Positions 43,140 to 52,170 are shown, numbered from the stretch's first letter. The stretch is 64,000 nucleotides of DNA from 2-02-FULL-47-50 sp964479045 (GCA_964479045.1 CAYZJI010000002.1:237198-301197), one strand, 5' to 3'. Numbers and translations: made by a program. Notes: generated from the sequence alone by a model not told the origin.

Positions 43140-43281
43140 GAACCTGTTTCAAAACTACTGCGCTTGGTGATACTGCGTTGAAAACGAACTCGAAATGCTC
43201 ATGTACTATTCGTGTACACTCCGCTTCCTCGTCCGTTTTCGCCTTGTCTCACCTTCGCTCGTGACATTTTGAAACAGGTTC
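43140..43281. mobile_element. MITE-like element with 15-bp perfect terminal inverted repeats
   Basis: The 142-bp gap between nusB and thiL starts with GAACCTGTTTCAAAA (43140-43154) and ends with its exact reverse complement (43267-43281). The interior has imperfect internal pairing, for example GAAAACGAAC with CGTCCGTTTTC, and no gene. It fills almost the whole intergenic space, directly after the nusB stop, as expected for a small non-autonomous element. No target-site duplication could be identified with certainty. Confidence 0.82.
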
Positions 43282-43290
43282 TAAAATAGA

Positions 43291-44244
43291 ATGGCACTCT
43301 CCGAATTTGAGCTGATTAACAAGTCTTTCAGGAATGCATTCAAGGACGATTCGAATGTCATTTGCGGCATTGGAGACGATGCTGCAATCGTTACCGTTCC
43401 TCCCGGCAAACTACTGGCGATATCGGTGGATACACTGGTCGCGGGTGTCCATTTTCCGCTAAACACTACACCTGCAGACATTGGTTATAAATCGCTGGCC
43501 GTAAACCTCAGCGACATGGCGGCGATGGGCGCGGAACCGCGCTGGATTACATTATCGCTGACTCTGCCGGAGAATGATCCGGACTGGCTTACAGGTTTCA
43601 TGTCCGGTTTCAGTGTGCTTGCCAGACAGTATGCACTTTCGTTAATCGGTGGCGACATGTCGCGAGGCCCATTGTCAATCACCTTACAGATTCACGGTTT
43701 TGTTCCGGAGGGAAAGGTGCTTTATCGTGGCAATGCAAAAGCGGGCGATCTGATTTACGTTTCCGGGACGCTGGGAGATGCCGGGCTAGCGCTGGGGATG
43801 ACAGAAGATTGTTACAAAGTTGACGAAAAATACCGTGAATATTTAATGGAGCGACTCAATCGTCCGGTACCACGGGTCGAACTGGGCATAGCGTTACGTG
43901 GTATCGCGAACAGTGCTATTGATATTTCCGATGGTTTGCTGGCCGATCTGGAACATATTGTGGAAGCCAGCAATACCGGCGCGACAGTCAATGTTGAACA
44001 CCTTCCGATGTCCCCTGCAGTAAAAGCTCAAAACGATGCTATTGATATTGCATTAACCAGTGGTGATGATTACGAGCTTTGTTTTACTGTCCTGCCAGCA
44101 AAACAGTTACAGGTGGAAAATGAACTGAAGAAAAAATTTCAGTTAACCTGCATCGGTAAAATTACCGATGGCAAGGGAATCATCTGGCAGCAAGCGGATG
44201 GAAGTGAATATCAACCCAAGAAAAAAGCCTGGCAGCATTTCTGA
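43291..44244 (+). CDS. thiL: Thiamine-monophosphate kinase
   Basis: A 317-residue kinase that turns thiamine phosphate into thiamine diphosphate. Features: CGIGDDAAIVTVP, SVDTLVAGVHFPLNT, KSLAVNLSDMAAMGAEPRWITL and ISDGLLADLEHI, together with DDYELCFTV. It ends the riboflavin/nusB run; a MITE-like element separates it from nusB, so expression in the same transcript would have to pass through that hairpin. Confidence 0.96.
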   Translation: MALSEFELINKSFRNAFKDDSNVICGIGDDAAIVTVPPGKLLAISVDTLVAGVHFPLNTTPADIGYKSLAVNLSDMAAMGAEPRWITLSLTLPENDPDWLTGFMSGFSVLARQYALSLIGGDMSRGPLSITLQIHGFVPEGKVLYRGNAKAGDLIYVSGTLGDAGLALGMTEDCYKVDEKYREYLMERLNRPVPRVELGIALRGIANSAIDISDGLLADLEHIVEASNTGATVNVEHLPMSPAVKAQNDAIDIALTSGDDYELCFTVLPAKQLQVENELKKKFQLTCIGKITDGKGIIWQQADGSEYQPKKKAWQHF

Positions 44245-44248
44245 ATAA

Positions 44249-44420
44249 AACCCTCCCCCTTGATGGGGGAGGGATGGGGTGGGGGTGTTCTGATTTACCC
44301 CCCTCACCCTGACCCTCTTCCAGAGGGAGAGGGAAATATATGCCTCTCTCAAAGGGAGAGGGGGAAATAGTTACGCCTCTCCCTCCGGGAGAGGCCGCGC
44401 GTAGCGCGGGTGAGGGCAAA
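44249..44420. repeat. Cluster of REP-like GC-rich hairpins between thiL and yciA
   Basis: The whole gap between these convergent genes is made of palindromic units: CCCTCCCCC(...)GGGGGAGGG, CCCTCTTCCAGAGGGAGAGGG, CCTCTCTCAAAGGGAGAGG and CCTCTCCCTCCGGGAGAGG (44376-44394), plus GCGCGTAGCGC. The last core is the same as the one inside metG. As mRNA these would be strong stems and could protect or end both convergent transcripts. Confidence 0.85.
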
Positions 44421-44425
44421 CCTGG

Positions 44426-44935
44426 TTATCCCGGCACATCCGCATTGTAGTCCGGGATGCCTGCCGTAATTTCCTTGTTCTTTCGCACTGCTTCCTCGCG
44501 CATCTGTTTGCGCATGACCGCCGCTTCATAAAGCTTGCGTTCAAATTCGGTTTCGAGTTCCAGTGGCGGCACGGCAATGGGTTTGCGATTATCATCAATG
44601 GCCACCATCGTAAAATACCCGGAATTGGTGTGGCGTTTGGCCTTGGTGTGCAAGTCCTCAGCAATCACCTTCACGCCGACTTCCATCGAAGTCTTGCCGA
44701 CATAATTTACATTGGCACGGAAGGTAACCAGATCGCCGACATTGATCGGGGCCCTGAAGGTCACCTGATCCAGCGAAATCGTCACGACATAATTCTTGCA
44801 ATAGCGGGCCGCACAGGCGAAGGCCACTTGATCCAGCAGGCGCAGAATATGACCGCCGTGTACCTTGCCGGAAAAGTTGGCCATTTCCGGTGTCATCAGG
44901 ACGGTCATGTGCAGGGATTTTTCTTGTTTACTCAT
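44426..44935 (-). CDS. yciA: Acyl-CoA thioesterase, YciA family
   Basis: A 169-residue hot-dog fold thioesterase that hydrolyses acyl-CoAs. Landmarks: LMTPEMANFSGKVHGGHILRLLDQVAFACAARY (in parts; the catalytic aspartate is in RLLDQV) and VTFRAPINVGDLVTF. It has a longer charged C-terminal helix than E. coli YciA. It converges on thiL across a block of palindromic repeats. Confidence 0.92.
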   Translation of the reverse strand: MSKQEKSLHMTVLMTPEMANFSGKVHGGHILRLLDQVAFACAARYCKNYVVTISLDQVTFRAPINVGDLVTFRANVNYVGKTSMEVGVKVIAEDLHTKAKRHTNSGYFTMVAIDDNRKPIAVPPLELETEFERKLYEAAVMRKQMREEAVRKNKEITAGIPDYNADVPG

Positions 44936-45077
44936 GTATTTTTATACTCATATTAGTGCTTATACAGTCGCATCATAATCATAATGACCCTGACTTGACC
45001 AGCGATGATAAAGAGACTGGCAGCAATGTCCGGGCGCGGTAAAATACAAACATAATCGAATAACTGCAAGGTGAAAA

Positions 45078-45857
45078 ATGTGTGAATTGCTGGGCATGAG
45101 TGCCAATGTTCCGACCGACATCTGCTTCAGTTTCACCGGTCTGGTGCAACGCGGCGGCCGCACCGGTCCGCACCGGGATGGCTGGGGCATCAGTCTGTAT
45201 GAAGAACGCGGCTGCCGTTCCTTTCATGATCCGCGTCCAAGCGTGGCTTCGGAAATCGCAGCACTAATCCAGCGTTATGCCATCAAGAGCAAGATTATTA
45301 TCAGCCACATCCGCAAGGCCAACCGCGGCAAGGTGTGCCTCGAAAACACACATCCGTTCACGCGGGAACTGTGGGGTTGCAGTTGGGTGTTCGCCCATAA
45401 CGGGCAACTCGATGGCATCAAGAAAAAACGCCTGACGTTTTACCAACCGGTCGGCACCACCGACAGTGAACATGCCTTCTGCTGGATGCTGGATCAGATC
45501 CGGAAAAAATATCCGAAACGTCCCAAAGACTCACGCGCACTCTGGCGTTACATCCACAAGCTCGCAAAAGAAATCAACAAGCTCGGTGTGTTCAGTTTCC
45601 TGATGAGTGATTCCTATTATTTATATGTCTATTGCACCAATAACATGTGCTGGATTACGCGCAAGCATCCGTTCGGCAAGGCAAGGCTGATTGATACCGG
45701 CGAGATCGTGGATTTCCGCAAACTGACCACACCGAAAGACATCGTGACCATCGTCACTTCCCGCGCACTCACTGATAACGAAGACTGGCACCACATGAAG
45801 AAAGGCGAGTTTGTGGTGTTTAAAGATGGCGAACAGCAAAATTTTCGGCTAAATTAA
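45078..45857 (+). CDS. yafJ: Class II glutamine amidotransferase-like protein YafJ
   Basis: A 259-residue protein. The nucleophile Cys2 follows the initiator (MCELLGMSANVPTD), as in Ntn-type class II amidotransferases, and HRDGWGISLYEERG, HIRKANRGKVCLENTHPF and FAHNGQLDG are the glutamine-binding segments. These proteins release ammonia from glutamine or related compounds; the physiological acceptor of the YafJ group is not established. It is divergent from yciA with a 142-bp gap. Confidence 0.92.
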   Translation: MCELLGMSANVPTDICFSFTGLVQRGGRTGPHRDGWGISLYEERGCRSFHDPRPSVASEIAALIQRYAIKSKIIISHIRKANRGKVCLENTHPFTRELWGCSWVFAHNGQLDGIKKKRLTFYQPVGTTDSEHAFCWMLDQIRKKYPKRPKDSRALWRYIHKLAKEINKLGVFSFLMSDSYYLYVYCTNNMCWITRKHPFGKARLIDTGEIVDFRKLTTPKDIVTIVTSRALTDNEDWHHMKKGEFVVFKDGEQQNFRLN

Positions 45858-45944
45858 TTCCGTGATTTGAAAGATCCGCAAATTTTCGGAAGGAACCCCG
45901 GCCACCACATTCACCAAACTGAAAGAACATATCAAAAATAAAAA

Positions 45945-46568
45945 ATGAAAACACTGACCAAAAAAATGCAGGATGCCATTACGCCTGAGATTGCATTTAA
46001 TTTATTAAAAGAAGGCAATAAACGATTTATTAATAATCTAAAAGCAAATCGCAATTTGTTACAGCAGGCAAATGAAACATCAGATGGCCAACATCCATTT
46101 GCCGTTATTTTAAGTTGTATTGATTCGCGGACTTCCGCTGAAATTATTTTTGATCAGGGGTTGGGTGATATTTTCAGTGTGCGCATTGCCGGAAATATTA
46201 TTAATGAAGATATTCTGGGCAGTATGGAATTTGCCTGCAAGGTGGCAGGGTCCAAAATTATTGTCGTATTGGGGCACACCAAATGTGGGGCGGTGAAAGG
46301 TGCGTGTGATCATGTGGAAATGGGCAACCTGACAGCATTGCTTTCCAAGATACGCCCTGCGGTTGATGATGAAACGACGGTCCGTGAAAACCGGAATTCG
46401 AGTAATGAGGAGTTTGTCGAAAAAGTAACGGCCATCAATGTAAAACGGGCAATGAAAAGTATTATGGAAAGAAGTCCTATTATTAAAGAGATGGTTGAAA
46501 AAAATGAAATAAAAATAATCGGCGGCGTTCACGATTTACCGACTGGAGAAGTGTTTTTTAATGTCTAG
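45945..46568 (+). CDS. Beta-class carbonic anhydrase
   Basis: A 207-residue beta carbonic anhydrase with all zinc ligands: CIDSRTSAEIIF (Cys and Asp-Arg pair) and HTKCGAVKGACDHVE (His and Cys). IFSVRIAGNIINEDILGS is also typical. It interconverts CO2 and bicarbonate. No export signal is seen, so it should be cytoplasmic. The gene is clearly richer in A and T, and in AAA/ATT codons, than its neighbours, which suggests acquisition. The start lies right at an AT-rich stretch (aaaaataaaaaATG). Confidence 0.93.
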   Translation: MKTLTKKMQDAITPEIAFNLLKEGNKRFINNLKANRNLLQQANETSDGQHPFAVILSCIDSRTSAEIIFDQGLGDIFSVRIAGNIINEDILGSMEFACKVAGSKIIVVLGHTKCGAVKGACDHVEMGNLTALLSKIRPAVDDETTVRENRNSSNEEFVEKVTAINVKRAMKSIMERSPIIKEMVEKNEIKIIGGVHDLPTGEVFFNV

Positions 46569-46576
46569 TACCATGT

Positions 46577-47626
46577 TCAATCAACATCATTCGACTCCGA
46601 TCTTTTCGGTTTTTTTATGCGCAGGTGTTTCGGGTTTTTTGCAGGGAATGGGTAGGAACTTGTGACACGTTCCGGAGCGGTTGTCACTAATGACAACACC
46701 ATTGCAGTACCAAGAACCACCGCAGTTGCGCCCAGCGACCAGAGTACGGGAATCTTGTAGATATCAATCAGCAACATCTTGGTGCCGATCAGCACCAGTA
46801 CCACGGAAAGTCCGTAGCTCAACAGGTGGAATCGCTCATGCATCCCTGCCAGTAGAAAATACATTGCGCGCAACCCCAGGATCGCAAACACATTTGACGT
46901 CAATACGATGAATGGATCGAGCGTGATAGCAAATATAGCAGGAATGGAATCCACCGCGAATACTATATCGACGATACCTATAAGTATGATAACCACAAAT
47001 AACGGAGTGGCCATATTCTTTCCATCCACATGGGTAAAGAACTTTTCACCATCGAAATTTGGCGAGATACGCATGTGTCGACGTATCAATTTTAGCGCGG
47101 GGTTCGCCTCGAGATCAGGCTCCTGCCCGGTTGCCCACCACATCTTGAAACCGGTGAAAATCAGGAACGCACCGAAGAAGTAGAGAACCCAGTGGAAACG
47201 AGCAATTAACCATGCGCCAACTAGGATCATGACGGCTCGCAATACCAGCGCACCGAGTATGCCAAACATTAACACGCGCTTCTGAAATTCAACTGGCACG
47301 CTGAAATAAGTGAACACCATCAAGAAAACAAAAATATTGTCGACCGCAAGAGCTTTTTCAATAAGATATCCGGTGATAAATTCAAGCGTCTTGGTGTTGG
47401 CTATCTCTCGTGTAGTTAGATCGTCGGTCAGACCACCCAGATACCACCAAAACCAACCTGCAAAAACCATGGAAGCCGCCACCCAAATCATTGACCAGAT
47501 CACCGCTTCGCGCATAGTAACTTTGTGCGCACCCTGGCGATTGAGGGCAAAAAAATCGATGGTAAGTGATATGAGCACAAAGACTGCGAATAATGTCCAC
47601 ATAAGGGGTGTACCAACAGTCAGCAT
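46577..47626 (-). CDS. TerC/Alx family membrane protein
   Basis: A 349-residue integral membrane protein with about eight to nine helices. TerC landmarks are ALAVDNIFVFLMVFTYFSVP and DIVFAVDSIPAIFAITLDPFIVLTSN (in parts), each with the acidic residues placed in helices. Members affect tellurite resistance or manganese export (Alx, MntP-like). The Shine-Dalgarno AAGGAG is well placed. I looked for the manganese riboswitch that precedes some members and saw none in the ~100 bases upstream. It converges on the carbonic anhydrase gene. Confidence 0.92.
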   Translation of the reverse strand: MLTVGTPLMWTLFAVFVLISLTIDFFALNRQGAHKVTMREAVIWSMIWVAASMVFAGWFWWYLGGLTDDLTTREIANTKTLEFITGYLIEKALAVDNIFVFLMVFTYFSVPVEFQKRVLMFGILGALVLRAVMILVGAWLIARFHWVLYFFGAFLIFTGFKMWWATGQEPDLEANPALKLIRRHMRISPNFDGEKFFTHVDGKNMATPLFVVIILIGIVDIVFAVDSIPAIFAITLDPFIVLTSNVFAILGLRAMYFLLAGMHERFHLLSYGLSVVLVLIGTKMLLIDIYKIPVLWSLGATAVVLGTAMVLSLVTTAPERVTSSYPFPAKNPKHLRIKKPKRSESNDVD

Positions 47627-47861
47627 ACCGGAGCTCCTTAAGCACGAATGAATTAACAGCCTGAACGGCCAGATAATAGGACTAAATTAAACTATATTTT
47701 TGCATTAAAAAAACAGATGGATTCGGGCGCATTACAAGTAGTTGCAGCGGAGCTTGGCCCCGTTCCATATATTGTGATTCGCTTCGCTCATTTTGTCACA
47801 ATTTTCTACACTCCGCTAAAGCCGCTGAACAAGGCACCAGCATCAGAAACAGGAGACTTAC

Positions 47862-48353
47862 ATGCACCCGGTTCAACAAGCAATCACTGGCAAGGAAAGT
47901 CACAGGGATTTATCTATTCCGTATCAGGCACTCGTCCAGTTTTATTGCGCCTTCAACGCAGGCAACATGAAATTGATGTCTGATAATTGGGAGCAATCAG
48001 ATGATATTGCAATGGAAAACCCGCTGGGCGGCATCAAACGCGGCTGGGCGGAGAGCCGGATGGTATATGAACGTATCTTTAATGGCCCTGCCGAGGTCTA
48101 TGTAGAGTATTTTGATTACACCATCCACGAGATGGATCAGATGTTTTATGCCGTAGGGAGAGAGTGAGGATACATCCAGCTTGGTGGAGATAAAATAACA
48201 CTCGTAATTCGCACAAGCCGAATCTTCCGAAAAGTTGATGACTACTGGAAGCAAGTTCACCATCACGGCTCAATAGAAGATCCACAACTATTGGGAAAGT
48301 ACCTGACAAAGCGTTCAATTGTACGAAATTTCACTATGCTTCATCTCAGTTAG
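47862..48353 (+). pseudogene. NTF2-like (SnoaL-type) protein interrupted by in-frame TGA
   Basis: The first 101 codons (47862-48164) encode ALVQFYCAFNAGNMKLMSDNW and MENPLGGIKRGW, a SnoaL/NTF2-like fold. A TGA at 48165-48167 stops it after YAVGRE. The same frame then continues without stop for 61 codons (GYIQLGGDKITLVIRTSRIF, YWKQVHHHGSIEDPQLL) to a TAG at 48351, and these residues complete the family fold. CGA to TGA would explain the stop, so this is probably a pseudogene from a single base change, or a sequence error. No function is claimed. Confidence 0.82.
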
Positions 48354-48366
48354 TGAACTCTATATT

Positions 48367-49884
48367 TTACGCAATCTTCCTTTTCACAATAATCTCTCGC
48401 CATTGTTCCGGGCCGGTTTGATGGACTGAGTTACCGTTCACATCGACAGCCACGGTTACCGGCATGTCTTTTACTTCGAATTCATGTATTGCTTCCATGC
48501 CGAGATCTTCAAAGGCCAGCAGTTTTGAATTAGTGATGGCTTTAGAAACGAGATAGGCCGCACCACCCACCGCCATCAGATAAACCGCTTTATGTTTCCG
48601 GATGGATTCAATGGCAACCGGGCCGCGTTCGGCCTTGCCGATCATGCCGAGCAGTCCGGTTTTTTCCAGCATCATGTCTGTGAACTTGTCCATGCGCGTT
48701 GCCGTGGTCGGGCCTGCGGGACCTACGACTTCATCACGCACGGCGTCCACAGGGCCGACGTAATAAATAAACCGGTTTTTGAAATTCACACCGGCTGGTA
48801 ATGATTCACCTTTATTAAAGATGTCATGGATGCGTTTATGCGCAGCATCGCGGCCGGTCAGCATCTTGCCGGAGATGAGCAAGGTTTCACCCGGTTTCCA
48901 TTCAGCGATATCTTTTCTCGTCACGGTATCCATGTTGACACGGCGTGCAGAAGGACCCACATCCCAGGTGATCTTCGGCCAGTCATCAAGGCTCGGCGGC
49001 GTTTGCAATGCCGGGCCGGAACCATCGAGCACGAAATGCGCATGTCGTGTTGCTGCACAGTTCGGAATCATGGCAACGGGCAGGTTGGCGGCATGGGTTG
49101 GATAATCTTTTATTTTCACATCGAGCACTGTCGTTAAACCGCCGAGACCCTGCGCACCAATGCCGAGTTCATTTACTTTTTCAAACAACTCCAGCCGCAG
49201 TTCTTCGATTTTGTTCTTAGGCCCGCGTGCTTTCAGTTCGTGGATGTCGATAGCATCCATCAACACTTCTTTCGCCATGACCATGGCCTTTTCTGCGGTA
49301 CCACCGATGCCGATACCGAGCATGCCCGGCGGACACCAGCCCGCGCCCATGGTCGGAACCGTTTTTAATACCCAGTCCACAATGTTGTCGGAAGGATTCA
49401 GCATGACGAATTTTGATTTGGCTTCGGAACCGCCACCTTTGGCAGCAACATCCACACTGACTTTATTTCCCGGCACGACTTCCATATTAATGACGGCCGG
49501 GGTGTTGTCGCCGGTGTTTTTACGTTTGCCTGCGGGGTCATCGAGAATGGATGCGCGCAGTTTGTTGTCCGGATGATTGTAAGCCTTACGCACACCTTCA
49601 TTAATCATGTCCGTGATGCTCATCTTCGTATCCCAGCGCACGTCCATGCCGATCTTGATAAAGACAGTGACGATGCCGGTATCCTGGCAGATGGGCCGGT
49701 GGCCTTCGGCGCACATGCGCGAGTTGATCAATATCTGCGCCATCGCATCTTTCGCGGCTTTGGATTCTTCCTTCTCATACGCCTCATGCACGGCCTTGAT
49801 GAAGTCCACCGGGTGATAATAGGAAATGAATTGCAGCGCGTCGGCGACGCTGTCGATGAGGTCGTTTTGTTTGATCGTGGTCAT
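48367..49884 (-). CDS. fumA: Fumarate hydratase, class I (Fe-S)
   Basis: A 505-residue class I fumarase, the oxygen-sensitive [4Fe-4S] type, which interconverts fumarate and malate in the citric acid cycle. Features: CAEGHRPICQDTGIVTVFIK, GAGWCPPGMLGIGIGG and AMIPNCAATRHAHFVLDG supply the cluster cysteines, and the C-terminal beta domain has YYVGPVDAVRDEVVGPAGPTTATRMD. Its start lies 31 bp from the scaffold gap. A second, unrelated fumarase (fumC) lies on the other side of that gap. Confidence 0.95.
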   Translation of the reverse strand: MTTIKQNDLIDSVADALQFISYYHPVDFIKAVHEAYEKEESKAAKDAMAQILINSRMCAEGHRPICQDTGIVTVFIKIGMDVRWDTKMSITDMINEGVRKAYNHPDNKLRASILDDPAGKRKNTGDNTPAVINMEVVPGNKVSVDVAAKGGGSEAKSKFVMLNPSDNIVDWVLKTVPTMGAGWCPPGMLGIGIGGTAEKAMVMAKEVLMDAIDIHELKARGPKNKIEELRLELFEKVNELGIGAQGLGGLTTVLDVKIKDYPTHAANLPVAMIPNCAATRHAHFVLDGSGPALQTPPSLDDWPKITWDVGPSARRVNMDTVTRKDIAEWKPGETLLISGKMLTGRDAAHKRIHDIFNKGESLPAGVNFKNRFIYYVGPVDAVRDEVVGPAGPTTATRMDKFTDMMLEKTGLLGMIGKAERGPVAIESIRKHKAVYLMAVGGAAYLVSKAITNSKLLAFEDLGMEAIHEFEVKDMPVTVAVDVNGNSVHQTGPEQWREIIVKRKIA

Positions 49885-49915
49885 ATTGAGAAAGCCCGGA
49901 TACCGTAATTGTTAT

Positions 49916-49925
49916 NNNNNNNNNN
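49916..49925. other. Assembly gap (10 N)
   Basis: Ten ambiguous bases join two contigs between the class I fumarase gene and fumC. The real distance is unknown, so the adjacency of the two fumarase genes is a scaffold inference. Confidence 0.95.
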
Positions 49926-50044
49926 TGGCCTAGGCATTAATGAATGCCAAAGCAAGCGTCCCTGCATCTGGATACCGGTCGCTACGGACGTCCTGTCCTC
50001 TCGCGACATTCCCTACATCCTGTAGGTCGCCCCCTGTCCGGTAT

Positions 50045-50089
50045 GACCTGTACTTATGAATCTGCATGGCGGATTCATAAGTACAGGTC
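50045..50089. repeat. Perfect 18-bp inverted repeat upstream of fumC
   Basis: GACCTGTACTTATGAATC (50045-50062) and its exact reverse complement (50072-50089) surround a 9-base loop. It lies 60 bp before fumC and 120 bp from the assembly gap. It could be a terminator-like stem, an operator, the end of a mobile element or a fold-back artefact at a contig end. Confidence 0.75.
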
Positions 50090-50149
50090 AATTATACTGT
50101 TTTTCCCGGAAACTGTGTCGCTTCCGGCCTCATGTTTTATACTCAAAGC

Positions 50150-51538
50150 ATGGCCAGCAAGGATTACCGCATTGAAAAAGACAGTATGGGCGAGGTCCGA
50201 GTTCCGGCGGATGCCCTGTACGGTGCGCAAACCCAACGGGCGGTAGAGAATTTCCCGGTCAGCGGCCTCGTTCTGCCACGCAGCCTGATCCGGGCTTTGG
50301 GACTCATCAAGGCCGCTGCCGCCAAAGCCAATGCAGAATTGGGATTGCTTGAATCTGACATGAGCAAGGCCATACAGGCGGCGGCTTACGAAGTTGCCAA
50401 GGGCAATCATGACGCCCATTTCCCGGTGGACATCTTCCAGACCGGCTCCGGCACCAGTTCCAATATGAATGCCAACGAGGTGATTGCCACTCTGGCCAGT
50501 CAGCATCTGGGCCGCAAGGTCCATCCCAACGATCATGTGAACATGGGTCAGAGCAGTAACGATGTATTCCCGGCCGCGATTCATGTGAGTGGTTCACTGT
50601 TGGCATCAGAATCATTATTACCAGCCCTGCTACATCTTGCGGATGTGATACACAAACGCGCCAATCAACTTGGGAAAGCCGTCAAAACCGGGCGCACCCA
50701 TTTAATGGATGCCATGCCGGTGACCCTCGGGCAGGAACTCAGTGGCTGGGAAACACAAGTCCGCAATGGTGAAACACGAATCAAATCGGCACTGGAAAGA
50801 CTGGTCGAATTGCCGATAGGCGGTACAGCTGTGGGTACCGGCATTAATGCTCATCCACAATTCGGTGCAAAGGTAGCCGGGAACCTGGCGACAACCACCG
50901 GCATATCATTCAAGACCAAACCGGATTATTTTGAAGGACTCAGTACACAGGATGCCGCTGTAGAAATGAGCGGACAGTTGAAAACGGTTGCCGTGAGTTT
51001 AATGAAGATTGCCAATGATCTGCGCTGGATGAACAGCGGACCACTGGCGGGACTTGCAGAAATTTCATTACCCGCCTTGCAACCTGGCAGCAGCATCATG
51101 CCGGGCAAGGTGAATCCGGTAATTCCGGAAAGTGTGTGCATGGTGTGTGCGCAGGTGATCGGCAATGATTTAACCATTACAGCCGGCGGCCAATCCGGGA
51201 ATTTCCAGTTGAATGTGATGTTGCCGGTGATTGCCTACAATCTCACGCAGAGCATCGAAATTCTCAGCAATGCTTCTCGCTTGCTTGCTGATAAAGCCAT
51301 TGCCGGATTTACGGTGAATCAGGATCAGATTAACAAGGCGCTCGAACGTAATCCGATACTGGTGACCGCGCTCAATGCTGTTATCGGATATGAAAAAGGC
51401 GCCGAGATTGCCAAAAAGGCCTATGCCGAAGGCCGACCCATAAAAGAAGTCGCAAAGGAAATGACAAGTTTGAGTGATGCCGAACTGGATCGCTTGCTCA
51501 ACCCGCTGGAACTCACCAAAGGCGGGATTAAAAAATAA
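50150..51538 (+). CDS. fumC: Fumarate hydratase, class II
   Basis: A 462-residue fumarase of the iron-independent FumC type. Landmarks: HFPVDIFQTGSGTSSNMN, GQSSNDVFPAAIHV, KTGRTHLMDAMPVTLGQE and the flexible SS loop LQPGSSIMPGKVNPVIPE with the catalytic serine. The ATG at 50150 gives the usual MASKDYRIEKDSMG start. FumC enzymes serve when iron is scarce or oxidants damage the class I enzyme, and having both types is common. Confidence 0.97.
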   Translation: MASKDYRIEKDSMGEVRVPADALYGAQTQRAVENFPVSGLVLPRSLIRALGLIKAAAAKANAELGLLESDMSKAIQAAAYEVAKGNHDAHFPVDIFQTGSGTSSNMNANEVIATLASQHLGRKVHPNDHVNMGQSSNDVFPAAIHVSGSLLASESLLPALLHLADVIHKRANQLGKAVKTGRTHLMDAMPVTLGQELSGWETQVRNGETRIKSALERLVELPIGGTAVGTGINAHPQFGAKVAGNLATTTGISFKTKPDYFEGLSTQDAAVEMSGQLKTVAVSLMKIANDLRWMNSGPLAGLAEISLPALQPGSSIMPGKVNPVIPESVCMVCAQVIGNDLTITAGGQSGNFQLNVMLPVIAYNLTQSIEILSNASRLLADKAIAGFTVNQDQINKALERNPILVTALNAVIGYEKGAEIAKKAYAEGRPIKEVAKEMTSLSDAELDRLLNPLELTKGGIKK

Positions 51539-51564
51539 TCCCTGTTTGAGGCTATCACTTTTGA

Positions 51565-52074
51565 TTATTGGGCTGTCAGGATTTTCTGCAAGTTGATCAG
51601 GCCAGTATCGAAAATACCATTGATAGTAACTCTGGCGGTTTCGTCATCGGCACCTTTGCCGGCGTTGAATGAAGCAGACCACATGACCTTGGTGCTGTTA
51701 TCTGTGATCGGGGTGACAGTCAGCGTGGCTTCATAATCACTGACTGGTAACACACTTTCGAAGATGTTATAGCTGAAGGTCATTCCCGCTTCATTCCACT
51801 CCAGAAGTTCTTCATTGATAGTGCCGCCATCATGCAGCGTCAGACGCCTTACAGCGCCAACCTTGTTGTTTTCACCTTCAAGAATTTCGGTTGTAGCAAC
51901 CGCCGGGTGCCATGTGTGCAGCGCATTGAAGTCTTTCACCTTTGCCCAGACTGTGGCAACGGGCGCTTCTATGGCGATGGTTTGGGAGACCGAGATGTTG
52001 CCTGCCGCATGGGAATTGAATGACGTAAGGAAAAATGCCATTGCACAAAGTATGTGAGTGTATAAGCGGGACAT
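51565..52074 (-). CDS. Exported SRPBCC (polyketide cyclase-like) protein
   Basis: A 169-residue protein with a signal peptide (cleaved near FNSHAAG) and a START/SRPBCC helix-grip domain: IEAPVATVWAKVKDFNALHTWHPAVATTEILEG (in parts) and RRLTLHDGGTINEELLEW. Such folds bind hydrophobic ligands; the ligand is unknown. I choose the ATG at 52074, preceded by AGGAG; the frame is open to 52119 but that lies before the Shine-Dalgarno. Confidence 0.88.
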   Translation of the reverse strand: MSRLYTHILCAMAFFLTSFNSHAAGNISVSQTIAIEAPVATVWAKVKDFNALHTWHPAVATTEILEGENNKVGAVRRLTLHDGGTINEELLEWNEAGMTFSYNIFESVLPVSDYEATLTVTPITDNSTKVMWSASFNAGKGADDETARVTINGIFDTGLINLQKILTAQ

Positions 52075-52170
52075 CGATTTACTCCTGAAGTATCTGTTAA
52101 TCAAAATAATAATAGTCAAAAATAATTAAAAAAGATCCTGCGCTGGTCAGTCGTCTCTAAAAAAAACAAA

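Noticed and set aside
47627..47860. Manganese (yybP-ykoY) riboswitch before the TerC/Alx gene
   Set aside because: The expected conserved loops are not present and the upstream space is short.
47717..47983. Open frame upstream of the NTF2-like gene
   Set aside because: Lacks protein-like features and overlaps the better supported gene in another frame.
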